A DNA stretch of 8,624 nt, taken from positions 1-8,624 of the forward strand of contig JAJRUU010000070.1 of the NCBI GenBank assembly GCA_024277605.1, read 5' to 3'. This document shows, one piece after another, positions 1-5,885 of this stretch. Source of the DNA: a bacterium. Its GTDB lineage: Bacteria; SZUA-182; SZUA-191; JAJRXT01. The position numbers and the translations under genes were made by a program. The stretch's first letter is position 1. Every line of letters starts with the position of its first letter. The notes beneath the pieces were generated by a model, which was not told where the DNA came from, did no database searches, and worked only from the letters and a program-made list of their open reading frames with translations.

Positions 1-1703
1 AAATATTGCGCCATAGTACCGCCCACATCATGGCCCAGGCGGTACAAGAGCTTTATCCGGGCACTAAACTAGGCATTGGGCCGGCTATAGAAAATGGTTT
101 TTATTATGATTTTGATCGCCTGCAGCCATTTAGTGACGCCGAGTTGGAAAATATCGAACAGCGAATGGCGCAAATCATAAAACAGGATTTGCCGTTCCGA
201 AAATTGGAAGTCGGCAAAGAGGAGGCAATCAGTACATTCAATCAGAAAAAAGAAGCCTATAAGCTGGAACTAATTAACGAACTGGGTGATACCCAACTTA
301 GCCTTTATCAGCAGGGAGATTTTATCGACCTCTGTCGCGGCCCACACATACCCAGCGCAGGCAAAATACCCGCTTTCAAACTCCTGAGTGTAGCCGTAGC
401 ATACTGGCGCGGCAACGAGAACAACAAGATGCTGCAGCGCATCTATGGCACGGCCCAGGCAAGCCCTGCTCAGCTGAAACAATATCTTAATCAATTAGCG
501 GAAGCTAAAAAGCGGGATCATCGTAAATTGGGCCAGGAATTAGACCTGTTTAGCTTCAGCCCTGAAGCGGGCGCCGGGCTGGTCATTTACCATCCCAAGG
601 GAGCCATTTTACGAGGTATTATTGAGGATTATGAGAAACGGGAACATATCAAACGCGGTTATCAACCGGTGATCGGTCCGCAGTTATTAAAATTGGACTT
701 ATGGAAAAAGTCCGGCCATTACGATAATTACCGCGAAAACATGTATTTTACTGAAATTGAAGGCCAAAAGTACGGTATAAAACCCATGAACTGCCTGGCC
801 CATATGCTGGTGTATAAATCCAAGCTGCGCAGTTACCGTGAGTTACCGCTGCGTTATTTTGAGCTGGGCACGGTATATCGGCATGAAAAATCAGGGGTAT
901 TGCATGGTCTCCTGCGGGTGCGGGGCTTTACCCAGGACGATGCCCATATCCTCTGTACCCCGGAACAACTTAATGCTGAAATTGTAGGGATTATTGACTT
1001 TGTGCAGCAGGTTATGGATACCTTCGGTTTTTCCTATACCCTGGAAATAAGTACCAGGCCGGATAAATCCATCGGTAGCGATGAAGATTGGGAGCGGGCC
1101 ACAAATGCTTTAATAAATGCTTTAGAATGTAAAGGGCTGGCCTATACCATAAACCAGGGAGATGGAGCCTTTTACGGCCCCAAAATTGATGTTAAGCTGA
1201 AGGATGCCATCGGCAGGTCGTGGCAGTGCGCTACGATTCAATGTGATTTTACCCTACCGGAACGCTTTGATTTGTGTTACATTGGGAAAGACGGAAAGCG
1301 TCACACCCCGGTAATGCTGCATCGGGTTATATTGGGCGCTATGGAGCGTTTTATCGGCGTGCTGATCGAACATTACGCCGGGGCTTTTCCGGTATGGCTG
1401 GCTCCGGTTCAGGTTAAGGTAATGAGTATTACCAATGAGCAGGATGATTATGTGCATAAAGTAGCAAATAAACTGCTTGAGCATGATATTCGGGTAGAAA
1501 CAGATACCAGCCCGGAAAAGATAGGTTTTAAGATAAAAGAAGCCCGCCTGCAAAAAATTCCCTATATGCTGATCGTGGGGGCTAAGGAAAAGGCTGATGT
1601 CACGGTGGCTGTTAGAAAGCGGGGAGCAGGAGACTTAGGTGGTCTGGAATTCGATGTTTTTTTACAGCAAATAAAACAGGAAATCAACCAGAAAGTCAAT
1701 TAA
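1..1703 (+). CDS. thrS: Threonyl-tRNA synthetase, 5'-truncated by the window edge
   Basis: Class II synthetase that charges tRNA-Thr with threonine in the cytoplasm. The frame is open from the first whole codon (base 3) and 566 residues are visible. Full-length enzymes have about 635-645, so the N-terminal TGS domain (about 70 residues) lies outside; the TTG at 6 is internal. The editing domain is first, with the HSTAH metal/hydrolysis motif near visible residues 3-7 and the DLCRGPH motif near 109-115. The catalytic core follows, with the zinc ligands recognisable: Cys in KPMNC (about 262), His in DDAHI and His in MLHRVILGAMERF. Motif 2 is in the YRHEKSG region. The C-terminal anticodon-binding domain begins around WLAPVQVKV. 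The gene ends with TAA 24 bp before the infC start, with no terminator between, so the two are probably co-transcribed. No damage is seen. Identification is very secure. Confidence 0.97.
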   Translation, partial: ILRHSTAHIMAQAVQELYPGTKLGIGPAIENGFYYDFDRLQPFSDAELENIEQRMAQIIKQDLPFRKLEVGKEEAISTFNQKKEAYKLELINELGDTQLSLYQQGDFIDLCRGPHIPSAGKIPAFKLLSVAVAYWRGNENNKMLQRIYGTAQASPAQLKQYLNQLAEAKKRDHRKLGQELDLFSFSPEAGAGLVIYHPKGAILRGIIEDYEKREHIKRGYQPVIGPQLLKLDLWKKSGHYDNYRENMYFTEIEGQKYGIKPMNCLAHMLVYKSKLRSYRELPLRYFELGTVYRHEKSGVLHGLLRVRGFTQDDAHILCTPEQLNAEIVGIIDFVQQVMDTFGFSYTLEISTRPDKSIGSDEDWERATNALINALECKGLAYTINQGDGAFYGPKIDVKLKDAIGRSWQCATIQCDFTLPERFDLCYIGKDGKRHTPVMLHRVILGAMERFIGVLIEHYAGAFPVWLAPVQVKVMSITNEQDDYVHKVANKLLEHDIRVETDTSPEKIGFKIKEARLQKIPYMLIVGAKEKADVTVAVRKRGAGDLGGLEFDVFLQQIKQEINQKVN

Positions 1704-1714
1704 CTTTTAAAGTT

Positions 1715-1730
1715 GGAGGTGAGTAGCATT
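1715..1730 (+). promoter_or_regulatory. infC ribosome binding site and non-canonical ATT start
   Basis: GGAGGTGA, 5 nt spacer GTAGC, then ATT. The strong Shine-Dalgarno combined with a codon that IF-3 itself discriminates against is the classic arrangement for IF-3 autoregulation (established for E. coli and seen widely). It decides the infC start. Confidence 0.85.
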
Positions 1731-2255
1731 CGCAAATATCCCGTAAGGTACCAAGATCAAACTAAAATTAATGACCAGATTAAGTCCAAAGAGGTAAGAC
1801 TGATCACCGAAGGCAACAACTTAGGCGTTGTTAAACTGGAAGTTGCCCTTGAGATGGCCGGCCAACAGGGGCTGGACTTAGTTGAAGTTGCACCGGATGC
1901 CAAACCTCCGGTATGTAAGATAATGGATTACGGCAAGTATAAGTACCAAAAAAACAAACGGGATCATGACGCTAAAAAAAGTCAGCATACCATACATGTT
2001 AAAGAGGTAAAGTTCAGGCCCAAGACAGATGAACATGACTTCCAATTTAAACTCAATAACATAAAAAAATTTCTTGCGGCAAAAGACAAAGTGAAGGTAA
2101 CCCTGATCTTCAGGGGGCGGGAAGCCTCGCATGTTCACCTGGGAATAAGACTGCTCGATCGGGTAGTCGAAGAAATTGCTGATATGGGAGTGGTGGAGCA
2201 ACACCCCAAGCGTGAGGGAAGAATATTGGTGATGGTTATGGCTCCTAAGGCTTAG
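1728..2255 (+). CDS. infC: Translation initiation factor IF-3 (ATT start)
   Basis: IF-3 binds the 30S subunit, prevents 70S association and proofreads the start codon and initiator tRNA. The 175-residue product has the N-domain (VRLITEGNNLGVV...GLDLVEVAPDAKPPVCKIMDYGKY), a Lys-rich linker at about 75-90, and the C-domain (KEVKFRPKTDEHDFQFKL ... KVKVTLIFRGRE ... HPKREGRILVMVMAPK). An open frame reaches back to TTG at 1713, but that codon overlaps the ribosome binding site. GGAGGTGA (1715-1722) lies 5 nt before ATT at 1728, and ATT is the well-known rare start of infC, by which IF-3 represses its own translation, so ATT is chosen. Length is normal. The gene is followed directly by a hairpin and a 175-bp repeat, which is unusual because rpmI normally follows within tens of bases. 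Confidence 0.96.
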   Translation: MRKYPVRYQDQTKINDQIKSKEVRLITEGNNLGVVKLEVALEMAGQQGLDLVEVAPDAKPPVCKIMDYGKYKYQKNKRDHDAKKSQHTIHVKEVKFRPKTDEHDFQFKLNNIKKFLAAKDKVKVTLIFRGREASHVHLGIRLLDRVVEEIADMGVVEQHPKREGRILVMVMAPKA

Positions 2256-2270
2256 CCCGAAAGATTCGGG
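2256..2270 (+). terminator. Hairpin directly after infC stop (weak terminator or repeat end)
   Basis: CCCGAA-AGA-TTCGGG is a perfect 6-bp stem with a 3-nt loop, starting at the base after the infC TAG. It is followed by TATTGTTAT rather than a clean T-run, so termination would be partial at best. The same hairpin (ACCCGAA-TTT-TTCGGGT, 6683-6699) closes the second repeat copy, so it belongs to the repeat rather than to infC. If active it would reduce rpmI-rplT transcription. Confidence 0.45.
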
Positions 2271-2430
2271 TATTGTTATGGGGAGAATCGACATTTAGTT
2301 GAAAATTATAAATTTATCAGCTTCCTGATCAGCCGCCTCGGGCAAACAAAGCTTTATTGGACGTTGGCTCATGCACCTTATCTCACAAGAGGTCTGGCGA
2401 ATCTAGTCTGAGTTTATGAATAGATCAGGT
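2256..2430 (-). repeat. Dispersed 175-bp repeat, copy 1 (inverted)
   Basis: The reverse complement of this segment matches 6523-6699 and 8487-8624. From its left end (2430) it reads CTGATCTATTCATAAACTC..., continues through GAGATAAGGTGCATGAGCC and GTCCAATAAAGCTTTGTTTG, and finishes with the CCCGAA/TTCGGG hairpin at 2256-2270. By eye it is about 95% identical to copy 3 over the shared 135 bp. It is more diverged from copy 2, mostly in the first 50 bp. It has no terminal inverted repeats and no transposase. It fills most of the 224-bp gap between infC and rpmI. A 25-codon frame (ATG at 2372 to TAA at 2295, minus strand) is shared with copy 2. Confidence 0.88.
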
Positions 2431-2479
2431 AGTGGACATAAGTTCCATACTTAAATATAATCATGAAAGGAAGGAAAAA

Positions 2480-2680
2480 GTGCCTAAGATAAAGACCAAT
2501 CGAGGAGCGGCTAAACGTTTTTCAGTTACCGCCAGTGGCAAAATAAAACACAAGAAGAATTATACCAGCCACATATTGACCAAAAAATCGACATCCCGCA
2601 AGAGAAGTCTGCGACAGGTCGGTTTTATCAGCAAAGCGGATGAAAAGAACGTACGAGCATTAATACCGTATGCCAAATAA
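2480..2680 (+). CDS. rpmI: 50S ribosomal protein L35
   Basis: Small basic protein of the large ribosomal subunit, 66 residues, the normal length. It begins PKIKTNRGAAKRF and has the family motifs SGKIKHKKNYTSHILTKKS, RKRSLR and the C-terminal SKADEKNVRALIPY. The start is GTG at 2480, because the L35 N-terminus is highly conserved and AAAGGAAGG (2467-2475) lies just upstream; the open frame extends further left without homology. It is followed 52 bp later by rplT. The insertion of repeat copy 1 upstream makes it unclear whether it still depends on read-through from infC. Confidence 0.96.
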   Translation: MPKIKTNRGAAKRFSVTASGKIKHKKNYTSHILTKKSTSRKRSLRQVGFISKADEKNVRALIPYAK

Positions 2681-2687
2681 ATTATAG

Positions 2688-2709
2688 TGAAAAGCTCGCT
2701 ATAGCTTCA
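2688..2709 (+). other. Small hairpin between rpmI and rplT
   Basis: TGAA-(AA)-GCT pairs with AGCTTCA around a CGCTAT loop: 7 bp with a 2-nt bulge, ending 11 nt before the rplT ribosome binding site. L20 represses its own operon by binding leader RNA in several bacteria, but nothing here resembles the 23S-like site closely enough to claim that. The role is unknown and it could be chance. Confidence 0.25.
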
Positions 2710-2732
2710 TAGTTAAGACAAAGGAGGGAAAA

Positions 2733-3107
2733 GTGCCAAGAGTCAAAGGTGGTTCCAGGAGAACCGGAAGAAGAAAGAAGATACTCAAGCTAGCCAAGGG
2801 CTATCGCGGAGGCAGAAGCAGGCTGTTTCGCACCGCTACTGAGGCTGTAGCCAGAGCCTTGAATTATGCTTATCGAGACCGGCGTACCCGTAAGCGTGAT
2901 TTCAGGCGATTATGGATTACCAGAATCAACGCTGCCAGCAGGCAAAACGGCATCTCATACAGCTTGTTAATCAACGGCTTAAATAAGGCGGGTATTGCCT
3001 TAAACCGCAAGATGCTGGCTGATTTAGCAGTGTCTGATGCAACAGCTTTTGCCCAACTGGCTGAAATAGCCAAAGCACAGTTTGGGGCTGAAAAGAGCGC
3101 TGCGTAG
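2733..3107 (+). CDS. rplT: 50S ribosomal protein L20
   Basis: Early-assembly protein of the large subunit that binds 23S rRNA, and in many bacteria the autorepressor of the infC-rpmI-rplT operon. 124 residues. It starts PRVKGGSRRTGRRKKILKLAKGYRGGRSRLFRTA, followed by ARALNYAYRDRRTRKRDFRRLWITRINAA and the globular C-domain (NGISYSLLINGLNKAGIALNRKMLADLA). The start is GTG at 2733, four bases after AAGGAGGG (2721-2728). Length is slightly above the usual 117-120 because of an Ala-rich tail. No terminator is seen in the 48 bp before the next gene, so read-through into trkA is likely. Confidence 0.97.
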   Translation: MPRVKGGSRRTGRRKKILKLAKGYRGGRSRLFRTATEAVARALNYAYRDRRTRKRDFRRLWITRINAASRQNGISYSLLINGLNKAGIALNRKMLADLAVSDATAFAQLAEIAKAQFGAEKSAA

Positions 3108-3155
3108 AAACAGTCATATTTCTCGCTCAAATACCATGCTTCATAAGGAATTAGT

Positions 3156-3851
3156 ATGCAACAGTTCGCTGTAATCGGAATTGGCAGATTTGGGTTCAGT
3201 GTAGCAAAATCACTGTTTGAACAAGGCCATCAGGTGTTGGCTATAGACACCTGCGAGGAATGCGTTGAGGAGATAGCGGATCACGTCACTCAAGCGATCC
3301 AGTTGGATGCTACCGATGAAAAAACCTTACGCGCAGTCGGCATTGCTGATATGGATGTGGTGGTGGTAGCTATTGGGGTAAATAAAGAAGCCAGTATTAT
3401 GACCACCTTAATCCTGAAGGAGATCGGGGTTAAACAAGTAGTGGCTAAAGCCATTTCACACTTGCACGGTAAAGTACTAAAACGCATTGGCGCCGACCGG
3501 GTGGTATATCCTGAGGGGGATATGGGGGAACGACTGGCTCGCTCGCTGGCCTCTCCATCAATTTTAGATAATCTTGAGCTATCCAGTGAATACGGGATAT
3601 TCGAAATCATCACCCCGGAGAGCTTTGTGGGTAAAACTTTAAGCGAGCTGGATATCAGGGCCACATTCGGGCTGAACGTTATTGCTATAAAAAACCAGGT
3701 TTCCCAATTAGAGGACAAAAAATTCACCAGCGGTGATCAGATAAATATCTCTCCCCTGGCAAATGATAAAATTCCTCCTGTAAGTGTACTGGTAGTTGTC
3801 GGCAGCAACGAAAGCATACAACGCTTCCGCAAGAAAACCAACTCCAAATGA
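3156..3851 (+). CDS. TrkA/KtrA-family K+ transport regulatory subunit (RCK domains)
   Basis: Cytoplasmic nucleotide-binding ring protein that gates a Trk/Ktr potassium channel. 231 residues, close to KtrA (about 220) and half the length of tandem TrkA. The RCK_N Rossmann domain is at about 1-140: GIGRFG at 8-13, acidic strand-2 end D31 for ribose binding, LDATDE near 49-54 and the VVVAIG strand. The RCK_C domain is at about 145-225 (EITPES.VGKTLSELDIR). The start ATG is 6 nt after AAGGA (3145-3149). No TrkH/KtrB channel gene is adjacent, although Ktr/Trk pairs are often linked, so the partner must be elsewhere. It stops with TGA, showing that UGA is a normal terminator in this genome. Family is certain; whether it pairs with KtrB or TrkH is not. 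Confidence 0.9.
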   Translation: MQQFAVIGIGRFGFSVAKSLFEQGHQVLAIDTCEECVEEIADHVTQAIQLDATDEKTLRAVGIADMDVVVVAIGVNKEASIMTTLILKEIGVKQVVAKAISHLHGKVLKRIGADRVVYPEGDMGERLARSLASPSILDNLELSSEYGIFEIITPESFVGKTLSELDIRATFGLNVIAIKNQVSQLEDKKFTSGDQINISPLANDKIPPVSVLVVVGSNESIQRFRKKTNSK

Positions 3852-3858
3852 CCAGGCG

Positions 3859-3873
3859 GGGGTCAATGACCCC
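3859..3873 (+). repeat. GGGGTCA-A-TGACCCC palindrome
   Basis: A perfect palindrome with a 1-3 nt apex, eight bases after the trkA stop. No T-run follows (GGGCTGAATT), so it is a poor intrinsic terminator. The 11-mer GGGGTCAATGA recurs as its complement at 6291-6301. It is probably a REP-like intergenic palindrome. Confidence 0.55.
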
Positions 3874-3916
3874 GGGCTGAATTAACTAATTATAACCAAG
3901 CCGTATTGCTAATGTC

Positions 3917-3949
3917 GCCCCCTGCCGTCCTTTGGATGGAAGCGGGGGC
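3917..3949 (+). other. Two-part GC-rich hairpin upstream of pheS
   Basis: The outer stem GCCCCC/GGGGGC (3917-3922 with 3944-3949) and inner stem CCGTCC/GGATGG (3925-3930 with 3934-3939, one G-T pair, TTT loop) are separated by a TG/AAGC internal loop. It has no T-run and no T-box consensus, so it is not a recognisable tRNA-Phe T-box. It may end trkA transcription by a non-canonical route or be another palindromic repeat. Confidence 0.45.
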
Positions 3950-3977
3950 TTGCGCTGTGACAGTATGAATATATAAT
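3950..3977 (+). promoter_or_regulatory. Possible promoter for pheS (TTGCGC-16-TATAAT)
   Basis: TATAAT at 3972-3977 is a perfect -10 box. TTGCGC at 3950-3955 is a weak -35, with 16-bp spacing. A start site 6-8 nt after the -10 would fall at 3983-3985, only two to four bases before the pheS ATG at 3987, so the mRNA would be essentially leaderless. That fits the absence of a Shine-Dalgarno sequence there. Confidence 0.4.
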
Positions 3978-3986
3978 TTCCTACAC

Positions 3987-4997
3987 ATGGACAAACTAAA
4001 CGAGCTAAAATACCAGGCCTTAAAAGAACTCGCCGAAGTAATATCCGAGGCCCAACTCGAGCAGACCAGGATAAAATTTTTGGGACGCAAGGGTCTGCTT
4101 ACCGGTATATTGCGCCAGATGGGCAGCCTACCCCAGGAACAGCGCCGAGAAATTGGGCAGTTGGCCAATACCATAAAAACCGAACTGGAAGAGGCGCTCA
4201 AGCAAAAACAATCGCACATCAAATCTGAGCAGAGCCGGAAAAAAACTCCGGCTACATTAGATGTTACCCTACCGGGACGACGGCCCTCCCTGGGCAAAAA
4301 ACACCCCATTACCCAAACGATTGATGAAATAAGCCATATTTTCCTCTCCCTCGGCTTTCAAATAGCCCAAGGCCCGGAGGTGGAGGTGGATTATTATAAC
4401 TTTGAAGCGCTCAATATCCAGGCTGAACATCCAGCCCGCGATATGCACGATACCTTCTATATCACCGAAAAATTGCTGCTGCGCACCCATACCTCACCGG
4501 TGCAGATTCACGTTATGGAAAGGATAAAACCGCCGATACGCATTATCGCTCCGGGCAAGGCATACCGCTGTGACGCCGACCACACCCACACCCCTATGTT
4601 TCATCAAGTAGAAGGCTTACTGGTGGACGACAGCGTCACCTTCGGGGACTTAAAAGGCGTATTGCGCCTCTTCGTACAACGCATGTTCGGGGCAGATACT
4701 AAATTACGCTTCCGTCCCAGTTTTTTCCCCTTTACCGAACCCAGCGCCGAAATAGATATCGCCTGAGTAATGTGTAAAGGGGAAGGCTGTAGAGTTTGCT
4801 CACAAACTGGCTGGCTGGAAATACTGGGGGCCGGCATGGTTGATCCGGCGGTATTTGAAAAAGTGGGCTATGATGCACAGAAATATACCGGCTTTGCCTT
4901 CGGCATGGGAGTCGAGCGGATTGCCATGCTGAAATACGGCATAAACGATATCCGGCTCTTCTTTGAAAACGACCTGAGGTTCCTGGCTCAGTTCTAG
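3987..4997 (+). CDS. pheS: Phenylalanyl-tRNA synthetase alpha subunit with in-frame UGA at a conserved Cys position
   Basis: Catalytic subunit of the (alpha-beta)2 enzyme charging tRNA-Phe. Read through the UGA it has 336 residues, the normal length. The N-terminal coiled-coil arm is at about 1-85; the class II core includes GPEVEVDYYNFEALN, HPARDMHDTFYI, RTHTSPVQ, APGKAYRCDADHTHTPMFHQVEGLL (motif 2) and FFPFTEPSAEIDI, then GFAFGMGVERIAMLKYGI (motif 3). The single break is TGA at 4764-4766 (codon 260). Relatives such as Bacillus read EVDVTCFKC there, so UGA replaces the first Cys of the CxxC...CxxC cluster; the other three (C263, C268, C271) remain. No frameshift or other lesion is visible. 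Options: selenocysteine (UxxC motif), recent nonsense mutation, sequencing error, or reinitiation at ATG 4770. The ATG start has no Shine-Dalgarno but aligns with family N-termini. pheT is not downstream; a MITE begins at the stop codon. Confidence 0.9.
4793..4808 (+). other. Hairpin downstream of the pheS UGA, candidate SECIS
   Basis: AGTTTG-CTCA-CAAACT is a perfect 6-bp stem starting 26 nt after the UGA. If the closing G-C pair opens, the loop is GCTCAC with a G first, 32 nt from the UGA. That falls inside the loose bacterial SECIS pattern (short stem, G early in the apical loop, about 16-37 nt from UGA). It lacks a bulged U in the stem and the GU loop of E. coli fdhF. The bases also simply encode Arg-Val-Cys-Ser-Gln-Thr, so coincidence is possible. 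Confidence 0.3.
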
Positions 4998-5162
4998 GAG
5001 TCTGTCGGACTTTGGATTTCGTAGCGAGGCAAGTGAGAAATATAGCCCATTTTTTCGATTATTTGAGGAGAATAGCATGTCTATTTAACGAAAATGAACG
5101 GGAAAATGGATATGTTTATCACTTGTCGCAGTAGAATCATCCAAAGTCCGACAGACTCCTAG
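4994..5162. mobile_element. MITE-like palindromic element, 169 bp, at the pheS stop codon
   Basis: Two perfect 24-bp inverted repeats (4994-5017 and 5139-5162, beginning CTAGGAGTCTGTCGGAC) bound the element. Similarity continues inward imperfectly, for example CAAGTGA at 5030-5036 against TCACTTG at 5119-5125, so most of it is one long imperfect palindrome. There is no transposase. The outermost CTAG is either the end of the inverted repeat or a 4-bp target duplication. If a duplication, the target was CTAG, whose TAG was already the pheS stop, so the insertion left PheS intact. Presumably mobilised in trans by an insertion sequence with the same ends; the family cannot be named from the sequence. 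Confidence 0.85.
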
Positions 5163-5278
5163 GGAACTCCCCTCCCCAGCTTAAACCCCAAAGCAGCCCC
5201 ATATTGCAACATAAATCGCCAGCCATACAGCACAGCAATATATTTATGGTACTTTTCTTGCAAATATATCACACCAAG
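5159..5278 (-). pseudogene. Possible C-terminal relic of an unknown protein
   Basis: Minus-strand open frame of 39 codons with no plausible start, bounded upstream by TAA at 5279-5281. The translation, with QEKYHKYIAVLYGWRFML and then YGAALGFKLGRGVP, has a protein-like helical composition. It ends in a TAG lying in the CTAG at the right edge of the MITE. I do not recognise it. It may be the remains of a gene or chance. The rest of 5163-5339 shows no complete gene and no trace of pheT. Confidence 0.2.
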
Positions 5279-5339
5279 TTATTTGAAGCGGAATGTATGG
5301 ATTCAACATCAGGAGTTTGATTACTAGTGGATATGGATT

Positions 5340-5882
5340 ATGCCAAACGAGCTGACCTGCCCTGAATGCGGCTATAAAACACCATTTTATACCTGCATGC
5401 GTTGCGGCGCCACCATTAAGAGCAACGACACACCTGTAGCGGATGAGCCTATTTCAGATAGTGCGGAATATGGGATGATTCCCCGACAACGCCCCGACAA
5501 CATACCCGATTCTGCTGCGGCGTCAATGCCGGAGGCGGCTGGCAGCCAGGATTTTTCGTGTGTTCATCATACGGCAGCAGACCATGAAAAAGAATCGGAC
5601 AAGTACCTCAATTTGGGGAAAGACACGTCATCAACAAAAAAATCAAACAACTATAAGGGGCCATCTTCTACCATGAAGTACATATTCATTGTTTTAGGTA
5701 TCGCGGTGGCGCTACTTAAAACACACACCTTACTGGTTCAATATAGAGTGCTCTCGCCCTTGTTTAATCCTACTTCCACAAATAGCTATAGCCCGTTGCC
5801 GAATATAATCAATAAAACAAGCTATACCCTGATTAAGACGACAGAAGGTTATCTGCCCTTTCCGGAAATGACGAGGAAATAA
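5340..5882 (+). CDS. Zinc-ribbon single-pass membrane protein, function unknown
   Basis: 180 residues. The N-terminus carries a zinc ribbon, CPECGYKTPFYTCMRCG (about residues 7-23, two CxxC pairs). A low-complexity, mostly polar linker follows (about 25-110, rich in Ser, Pro, Asp and Lys). One membrane helix, YIFIVLGIAVALL (about 113-126), comes next, then a roughly 50-residue tail probably outside the cell. No catalytic motif is recognisable. The start ATG is poorly supported: AGGAG at 5311-5315 is 24 nt upstream and an in-frame TAG at 5325 rules out a longer start. It is followed three bases later by the next gene, so the two form a unit. Zinc-ribbon plus membrane-helix proteins are common in Bacillota and may act in sensing or assembly, but no function is assigned. 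It occupies the place where pheT would be expected. Confidence 0.7.
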   Translation: MPNELTCPECGYKTPFYTCMRCGATIKSNDTPVADEPISDSAEYGMIPRQRPDNIPDSAAASMPEAAGSQDFSCVHHTAADHEKESDKYLNLGKDTSSTKKSNNYKGPSSTMKYIFIVLGIAVALLKTHTLLVQYRVLSPLFNPTSTNSYSPLPNIINKTSYTLIKTTEGYLPFPEMTRK

Positions 5883-5885
5883 AAC

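Noticed and set aside
6..8. TTG at 6 as the thrS start
   Set aside because: The frame is open to the window edge and the family has an N-terminal TGS domain before the HSTAH motif.
1878..2294. 138-codon minus-strand frame over infC
   Set aside because: Lies antisense to well-conserved IF-3 and has no domain of its own.
3290..3727. 145-codon frame opposite the trkA gene
   Set aside because: Shadow of a clear KtrA/TrkA coding region with intact motifs on the plus strand.
3917..3949. T-box riboswitch upstream of pheS
   Set aside because: A stable hairpin is present but no T-box consensus (TGG-containing bulge), specifier loop or terminator with T-run is visible in the 135-bp gap.
4764..4766. 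UGA reassigned to Trp or Gly genome-wide
   Set aside because: The trkA gene ends with TGA directly before non-coding palindromes, other genes contain no internal TGA, and the homologous residue is Cys.
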